From Hygrophila difformis (Eukaryota > Streptophyta > Magnoliopsida > Lamiales > Acanthaceae), in NCBI GenBank assembly GCA_030278955.1, contig JAOANR010000002.1, positions 15,026,238-15,090,237 of the forward strand: 64,000 nucleotides of DNA. Direction: 5' to 3'. Every line of letters starts with the position of its first letter. The first letter of the stretch is position 1. Positions 59,601 through 64,000 of the stretch are shown one piece after another. Made by a program: the position numbers and the translations under genes. Under the pieces are notes generated by a model. It saw only the letters and a program-made list of their open reading frames with translations. It had not been told where the DNA came from and ran no database searches.

Positions 59601-60712
59601 AAAAGAGTTTGGAAGGCAGTTTATGTTCGACGAGATTTGAGGTAGTAACCGTTGATGAAAATCTCTGAAATTTTTACACAATATAGATTAATGTGTTAGG
59701 ATCAAAATTATAGTTTTGAGTTTCTCGGATTGGACTCTCAAAATATGAGTTTTAAACGGATTTCAGAAATTGCGCAAGTTGGGGTTTTTAGGTTCGATTT
59801 TTACGTTTCGTTATAAAGTGACTAAATCGGACGCCCTTAAGCCACCCGTATTGATATGAAAGGTATCAACTTACAGTTGGTGTGATAAAGGATGTCTCCG
59901 GGTTGTTCGGAATCGACGGATGGCTACGAACGGATCTCCTCAACCCGATTTCTTCTTCCTTTGGCTCCAATTTGTGTTTGTAAGTCAAAATCCGAAAGTT
60001 AGATTGAGGATTTGAGATTAAAAACGAGATAGGAACCTAGTATAGTCCTTACCAATGATCCAAGGACTGTAATCCTTGATCCACACCCTTCCTGGGTCGT
60101 TGTCGGTTGCCGGAAACTCGTCGGAAGGTCGCCGGAAAGTCGTCGGGAAGGTGTTTGGCTTTGGAAGAGTTTGGGAGTGATGGATAAGCTTGAGAGACTA
60201 AGAATGGGAGGGGAATCATTCAATTATCGTCCTATAAGCCTTTCCCCCGACTGGGATTGGCTTTCCTTAGTCGGGGTCGGAAATTAAGGCAATAAAATCC
60301 CTGAAATCGCGTTTGGCAGCTGGTTCTGTGAACCGGCGCGGTGGCGGCGCGGGCCGCGCGGGGACCGCGGTCCGGACCGGGTTGTGCGATTCATCGGGTC
60401 CTTTCCTCCTCTCTTTCGGACTTCTATCCTTCTACGTTTTCGGGCTCGATTTTTCCGGGTCATTCTTGGATTACGATTCCTTTCTTATATTTATTTCGAC
60501 TCAAATGAATTTCATATTCGCAATCTTGAATCCGTCGAGTTTGAATTCGTCGGCTTGAATTCGTCGTCTTTTGACTCCCGTGCATTTCCGACTTTACGGT
60601 TTCTCGGAATAAAATTCCTTTGCTTCTCGGATTAAATTCTATTCCATATCATAAAATTTACGGGTATTACATGGATGATCCCATCGAGGATGCACCTACC
60701 CATTCACTCTAG
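44608..60712 (+). CDS. Upstream coiled-coil ORF of element C (128 codons), interrupted by D
   Basis: The ATG (44608) follows the leader, and the frame is open to 44958, where element D begins. With D and one target copy removed, it continues at 60677 and stops at TAG 60710-60712, for 117 + 11 codons. The product is acidic to neutral, starts MAKPNANMINLMIKLMNAYL, and from about residue 15 to 95 shows heptad-like hydrophobic spacing (VGQLEGNMAHLGHL, ITQLKAQVVELQTQVVALR, NELEMQVGHLGMELTHLA), predicting a coiled coil. It has no zinc knuckle, Gag or enzyme motif. It precedes gag, whose leader starts about 530 bp later. The other elements here have no such ORF. Function unknown. Confidence 0.6.
44959..47339 (-). 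repeat. Left LTR of D, first segment
   Basis: Collinear with the right LTR (58079 onward); ends at the ATTCT target (47335-47339) of E. It contains four hairpin units with GCCGG..CCGGC and GGCGGCCG (about 45612-45792) and a GC-rich patch (47200-47260). The remainder follows E at 56098. Confidence 0.88.
47340..50694 (-). repeat. Left LTR of E (3355 bp)
   Basis: TGTAACACCCCGG to GGTATTACA, followed by the minus-strand PPT. It contains an array of inverted-repeat hairpins (about 48110-48280, e.g. CTGCC-ACTCG-GGCAG), an acceptor-like module (47654-47701) and a GC-rich block (50085-50250). Confidence 0.93.
48110..48280 (-). repeat. Hairpin array in the E LTR
   Basis: Five to six imperfect units of about 34 bp, each an inverted repeat such as TGCC-GATTT-GGCA or GCC-GTTTT-GGC. 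The unit sequence is unrelated to the arrays of A/C/D and B. A second copy is at about 53508-53678. Confidence 0.8.
50695..51139 (-). other. Internal 3' region of E with two PPT-like modules
   Basis: The first module (50695-50734) is the functional PPT with hairpin CAACTTCG / CGAAGTTG. The second (about 50864-50901) repeats GTGTTACA, a G-rich tract and the same hairpin inside the internal region. The conserved CAAGTCATTACGTAGTTC block is at 51031-51048. No gene. Confidence 0.75.
51140..52201 (-). CDS. gag: Retrotransposon Gag of element E, intact (353 aa)
   Basis: Gag forms the particle and packages RNA. ATG 52201 follows the same ACAGAAA context as in A. Layout: basic start (MAPKGKSRK), Retrotrans_gag domain about residues 85-200 (EEWIRTFDKLLNAVKCPEGE, YLGGEADEWW, LRDHFYPMS, YYNRFKELVRFAPRL), basic Asn/Lys-rich linker, zinc knuckles CPKCGKPHYARGC (C-x2-C-x3-H-x4-C) and CLRCGRHGHQLRDC (C-x2-C-x4-H-x4-C), then a short charged tail. 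There are no lesions. It is closer to Gag of C in parts (CPEGE, FYPMS) than to A. No pol frame follows within the element. Confidence 0.92.
   Translation of the reverse strand: MAPKGKSRKEIPNNTNAELPNTPNNNEIPQNVGGRVPHVPNNMEERLRTVEEVLVVLGNAEVQRAQAGVPPPVTRVNYLALVNPYQPPHYAGEEDPAQLEEWIRTFDKLLNAVKCPEGEKVHVASYYLGGEADEWWQATQGKLAEYDEPYTWSEFTGLLRDHFYPMSTKAAMYEEFLTLRQGGKTVQEYYNRFKELVRFAPRLVPTDVEKAQKFELGLNLSIREVITGEHYPDLQAVYDRAVAVARVQGLKRKSVDGTNQGPQGGYKRNKDHVRRNSNQPHQNDNGRNKGIVFNHGDYAPPCPKCGKPHYARGCPQPGACLRCGRHGHQLRDCRTRIENINRREDVTTRPKQP
52202..52737 (-). other. Leader and primer site of E
   Basis: The primer site TGGTATCAGAGC is at 52723-52734, three bases from the LTR. The leader is AT-rich with few TGGGCY motifs, unlike A and D. 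No gene. Confidence 0.8.
52738..56092 (-). repeat. Right LTR of E (3355 bp)
   Basis: Near-identical to 47340-50694. Substitutions noted include those at about 53168, 53391, 54313, 54396, 55402, 55513 and 55523. Confidence 0.93.
56098..56213 (-). repeat. Left LTR of D, second segment, 3' truncated
   Basis: It continues the D LTR after the ATTCT copy of E and matches about 60467-60577. It stops where the right LTR would have ~95 more bases, joining directly to internal sequence (CAGGTTCGGGTATTGTTGCC) also seen in B. Confidence 0.8.
56336..57395 (-). pseudogene. gag: Broken gag of element D
   Basis: The start codon position (57393-57395) reads TTG instead of ATG before APRRKPRK. The N-terminal part continues to NPYNPPHYDD and then hits a stop after a frame change near 57118. 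The middle Retrotrans_gag part (56660-57055: YLGGEADEWWQNL, LRERFYPLS, YYTKFKELMRFA) is in another frame, with a missing base near 57050. The zinc-knuckle part (about 56380-56450) is frame-shifted again. Three or more lesions rule out a Gag product. It is closest to the A Gag. Confidence 0.85.
57396..58078 (-). other. Leader and primer site of element D
   Basis: The primer site TGGTATCAGAGC is at 58063-58074 on the minus strand, four bases from the LTR. The leader has many TGGGC(C/T) motifs (about 57720-57920) in AT-rich DNA, as in A, B and C. No gene. Confidence 0.8.
58079..60671 (-). repeat. Right LTR of D (2593 bp)
   Basis: TGTAACACCCCGG at 58079 to GGTATTACA at 60671. It carries five hairpin/NotI-type units (58732-58935), one more than the left copy. 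The acceptor-like CAG in the module near 58404 is intact here and mutated in the left LTR (45290 region). Confidence 0.88.
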
Positions 60713-61239
60713 ACTTAGAGATACATACTGATGCACTATTATTTATATTTCCCTTTTAAATTATTGTCAGCACTACTATTCCCGTTTCTATTGCTTGTAA
60801 CCCAATAAAGTATTTTATTGAGCAATAAAATTACAAGCATTTATTTTATAAATATATTTAAATTATCCTTTACACTTTATTATATTATTTTTCTCAAATA
60901 CCTTGAAGAGACTCAACCAAAGAAAGGTACTAGTATTAATAAATAAACAATATATATATAATAAAGAGACAACCGTCAAACAAGGGAACCCTGAACCCTA
61001 GACCCTAAGGTCTCGAATAGAAGGAAAAAAAAACGAACACGAACGAAAATGAAAACAAAACAACAAGTATTAAACAACTTCCAACGATAACAAATAGTAC
61101 ACTAAACTCCAAACAACCTCTACTAACAGGTTCTAATGGATTGATACATGTTAATACCATCCTTTATTTAGTAAATCACTTTACAAGCATTACCTAATAC
61201 TTTCGCAAGAAAATCTACATCTCTTGTTCTTGCAACAGA
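60713..61239 (+). other. Second leader of element C, before gag
   Basis: About 530 bp of AT-rich sequence without a gene. A perfect nested inverted repeat lies at 60793-60838: GCTTGTAA / TTACAAGC outside and CAATAAA / TTTATTG inside with a GTAT loop. Confidence 0.6.
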
Positions 61240-62567
61240 ATGGCACCGAGATGAAGACCACGCGTCCAACCCATTCCTACCAATACCGACGAAGTACCTA
61301 GGCAACCCGACATGCCGATACCAAACGAGGAGTGCACGCTCAGAAAGAGCCAGCAGACCCTATGCCAAACAATATGGGCGATCGTCTACGCACTCTAGAG
61401 GAGGTTCTCATTGCGCTAGGGAACGCGCAGGTGAACCAGGGCCAAGCGGTTGCGGCACCTCCACCACAGGCTCGCATTAATTACCTAGCTATGGTGAACT
61501 CATATCACCCGCCGCACTACGCCGGCGAGGAAGACCCCGCAAAACTAGAGGAGTGGATTTGGACCTTCGACAAGTTGTTAAGCGCGGTTAAGTGCCCGGA
61601 AGGGGAAAGGGTGCATGTTGCCTCATACTACCTAGAAGGCGAATCGGACGACTGGTGGCGTGCCACCCAGGGGAAGTTAACGGAGGAAGAAGAACCCTAC
61701 TCGTGGGAGGAGTTCATGGAACTGCTCAGGGATCGATTTTATCCCATGAGCACAAAGGCGGCCATGTACGGGGAGTTTTTGTCGTTAAAACAACGCGGAC
61801 AGACTGTACAAGAGTATTACACTCGATTCAAGGAGTTTGTGCGATTCACACCGAGGTTGGTACCTACGGACATAGAAAAAGCCCAGAAGTTCGAGATGGG
61901 CTTGAATTTAGCAATCAGAGAGGTGATCACAGGGGTACACTACCCCGACTTGCAGGCAGTGTACGACCGTGCAGTGGCAGTGGCACGAGTATAGCAACTG
62001 AAAGGGAGGATGAGTGGGGAATCCAGCCGGGGCCCCCAAGAAAAAAGGAATAAGGACAATAGAAGTGAAAACAATGCGGGAAGGAATGAGCAACGGGGAG
62101 GGCCGAATAGGCCACAACAATCAAACAATGGAAGGAGGTTTAACCCGGGAGGTCCGGTGCCACCCTGCCCAAGATGTGGAAGACCCCATCTGGCGAGGGG
62201 ATGCCCTCAACAGGGCGCGTGTTTCCGATGTGGTCGGATGGGCCACTTGATTCGGGAATGCAGAACAAGGATCGAAAACATAACGAAGAGGAAAGACTTG
62301 GTTACGGGGCCAGAGCAGCCTCAAAACCAAAATGGACGGAACGGAAACCACCAGGGGTACGGACCCCCTCGAAATCAGTACAGGCATCCGCAGAATCATC
62401 CTAACCAAAACCAGCGTCCGCCACCACCTCATAATCAGAACCAGCAGCAAAATCCAAATCAGCAGGGCAACCCAGGACGCCCTATGGGGAGGCTCAACGT
62501 AATAAACCAAGCGGACGTGCCTGCACAGGGGGGAAGTGATGGCAGGTACATTTCACGTTTTAAGTAA
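61240..62567 (+). pseudogene. gag: gag remnant of element C
   Basis: ATG 61240 begins MAPR and is followed at once by TGA (61252-61254); a frame change is needed before 61332. From 61332 the Retrotrans_gag domain reads PPHYAGEEDPAKLEEWIWTF, YLEGESDDWWR, LRDRFYPMS and YYTRFKEFVRF. An in-frame TAG (61992-61994) falls where Gag of A and E has a sense codon, just before the basic linker. The frame then continues to two zinc knuckles, CPRCGRPHLARGC and CFRCGRMGHLIREC, and a Gln/Asn/Pro-rich tail. The protein is closely related to that of E and A, which supports a common origin of autonomous and gag-only elements. Confidence 0.85.
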
Positions 62568-62952
62568 ACCCCTTAAAGTTCTGTTTGACTCAGGAGCTAG
62601 TTGTTCGATTATATCATCAAGAGTCTTAACTGAACTAGATCTACCTAAGTGTGAGCTGATTAACTTAGGAATTCAACTACGTTCAGGAGAAGTAGTGTCA
62701 TGCTCTAGACGTTATAACGGAATTCCGACAGTTATCAAGAACGTAGAATTCTTCGCGAACTTGGTAGAATTTAACTTAAGGGACTTCGACGTTATACTGG
62801 GGATGGATTGGTTGACCCAGTATAAAGCAGTGATTGAATGTCAGAAGCAGAAAATCACTCTGTCGAAAAGTAGGTGAAAGAGAGTCATCTTTTACTCTCA
62901 ACCCCCTAAGAGGATCAACAAGGTTGTTAACGCTCTCAAGCTATGTAGCTTA
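62530..62952 (+). pseudogene. Aspartic protease remnant of element C
   Basis: A frame change near 62530 separates it from gag. The retropepsin active site LFDSGASCSII (about 62580-62615) and DVILGMDWLTQY (about 62790-62825) are clear. TGA at 62875-62877 interrupts the frame, which continues on the other side towards RT. This is the usual gag-protease-RT order of gypsy elements. Confidence 0.85.
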
Positions 62953-64000
62953 ATGCGTAAGGGATACGCGTTGTATGCATGCTACGTTCACAACCTTGAG
63001 GCGGAAGAGAACAAGGTTGACAACATTCCAGTGGTAAGGGAATACCCGGACGTTTTTCCTGAAGACATACCTGGTATGCCACCTGAGAGAGATCTGGAAT
63101 TCACCATAGATCTTATTCCTGAGACGGAACCTGTTTCAAAGGCTCCTTACCGCATGGCACCACTGGAAATGAAAGAGTTGAAGAACCAACTCGAAGAGTT
63201 GTTGGAGAAATGATACATAAGACCAAGTACGTTCCCGTGGGGAGCACCGGTCTTATTTGTTAAAAAGTAGGATGAGGGACTACGCCTTTGCATCGACTAC
63301 AGAGGACTCAATCAAGTGACCATCAAGAACAAGTATCCATTACCGAGGATTGAGGACTTATTTGATCAGTTGAAAGGAGCTTCGGTTTTCTCAAGGATCG
63401 ACTTGCGGTCCGGTTATCACCAACTGAGGATTGCCGAGAAGGACATCCCGAAGACGGCGTTTCGAACTCGTTATGGACACAACAAGTTCACAGTGTTATC
63501 CTTTGGGTTAACAAAATGCACCTGCAATGTTCATGAACCTCATGAACAATGTATTTAGAGAGTTGTTAGATCAATGCGACGTGGTGTTCATCGACGACAT
63601 CCTGATCTACTCGAGAAGCGAGGAGGAGCATTCCCAACATTTGCACCAAGTGTTAGGGATTTTGCGCAAGAACCAAATCTATGGAAAACTGCCCAAATGC
63701 GACTTTTGGTTGAAGGAAGTAGCATTCCTTGGACACATATTATCCGCCACTGGAGTTTCAGTGGATCCAGCAAAAATTTTGGCGGTGACGGAGTGGGCAT
63801 CGCCAACGAGTCCAACTGAAATACGGAGTTTCCTTGGACTAGCTGGGTATCATAGGCGATTTGTGAAAGACTTCTCGAAAATCACACGCCCGTTGACCCA
63901 GCTGTTGAAGAAAGGAGTGAAATACGACTGGACTAGTGAGTGTGAGTCCGCGTTTCAAGAGCTGAAGAAGCGACTCACCACTACACCCGTATTAGCACTA
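62953..64000 (+). pseudogene. Reverse transcriptase and start of RNase H of element C (partial)
   Basis: After the linker EYPDVFPEDIPGMPPERDLEF, RT begins YRMAPLEMKELKNQL. In-frame stops occur at 63211-63213 and 63268-63270, and a one-base insertion near 63510-63520 shifts the frame in the FGLTN-A-P-A region. Core motifs remain: [38 protein letters not shown] and the catalytic block [10 protein letters not shown] (about 63577-63606). RNase H-like sequence ([15 protein letters not shown], then LLKKG) follows to the window end. It is typical of chromovirus gypsy RT and cannot be functional as it stands. Confidence 0.88.

Larger units (their letters stand above)
44959..60671 (-). mobile_element. 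Degenerate gag-only LTR retrotransposon D nested in C
   Basis: It is flanked by TGGAC (44954-44958) and TGGAT (60672-60676), a 5-bp duplication with one change. It starts TGTAACACCCCGG and ends GGTATTACA. Left LTR 44959-47339 + 56098-56213 (split by E, and lacking its last ~95 bp and the PPT), internal region 56214-58078 with a broken gag, right LTR 58079-60671. It is minus oriented and has no pol. Its deletions and stops make it older than E. Confidence 0.88.
41462..64000 (+). mobile_element. Ty3/gypsy element C (Del/Tekay-like), split by D and E, continuing past the window
   Basis: 5' LTR 41462-44163, primer site 44167-44178, leader, upstream ORF (44608-44958 + 60677-60712), second leader, then gag, protease and RT/RNase H (61240-64000). 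It is + oriented, opposite to A, B, D and E. The order protease-RT, the protein motifs and the long LTR resemble Del/Tekay chromoviruses (inference; the chromodomain would lie outside the window). gag and pol carry several stops and frameshifts, so this copy is inactive. D is inserted at 44959 with a TGGAC/TGGAT duplication. Confidence 0.85.

Noticed and set aside
61592..62053. 153-codon ORF overlapping the gag of C
   Set aside because: It lies in another frame of the well-supported gag domain and zinc-knuckle region; a shadow frame.

Overview
This is nuclear DNA of a flowering plant. Introns are GT-AG with U-rich flanks, one gene encodes a plastid-type aspartate aminotransferase, and most of the rest is plant transposable elements (Ty3/gypsy and Ty1/copia LTR retrotransposons, hAT, Stowaway-, CACTA- and Harbinger-like MITEs). 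A eudicot is most likely; I cannot place it further. Only about 6 kb (34.3-40.1 kb) holds two intact host genes, a convergent pair: an ARM-repeat protein gene (+, two exons) and a plastid aspartate aminotransferase gene (-, eleven exons, all junctions phase-consistent).

Left flank: a broken hAT-type BED/DUF659 transposase (1-1135, -), a gene-poor stretch, then a decayed Ty1/copia element (about 2247-7313, -) with two MITEs inside it. Next comes a decayed Ty3/gypsy element F (about 7320-33915, +). It is split by a 22.3-kb insertion A (9437-31711) flanked by the 5-bp duplication TATCT. A has three ~3.4-kb LTRs and two gag-only internal regions (LTR-gag-LTR-gag-LTR). Its third LTR is itself split by element B (20642-28926, duplication AAGAC), which has ~3.77-kb LTRs around only 740 bp with almost no gag left.

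Right flank: a Harbinger-like MITE (40370-40831), then a Stowaway-like MITE cut off by element C (41462 to beyond the window end, +). C has an LTR, a primer-binding site, an unusual upstream coiled-coil ORF, and a broken gag-protease-RT. C is split by D (44959-60671, duplication TGGAC/TGGAT), and D's left LTR is split by E (47340-56092, duplication ATTCT). E has 3355-bp LTRs that are nearly identical and an intact gag.

A, B, D and E share LTR termini and the tRNA-Met primer site with C but have no pol in this window. They fit the described plant group of LTR elements with only a GAG domain (TR-GAG) or its derivatives, presumably mobilised in trans by a C-like Del/Tekay-type chromovirus (inference). 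The best candidates for undescribed biology are in these elements: (1) a doubled polypurine-tract/LTR-start module with alternative LTR boundaries; (2) stem-loops kept across families while their sequence changes, next to the polypurine tract and near the LTR end; (3) a branch-point/3' splice-site-like module in every LTR; (4) arrays of short hairpins at matching LTR positions with unrelated sequence; and (5) the 128-codon coiled-coil ORF between the primer site and gag of C.
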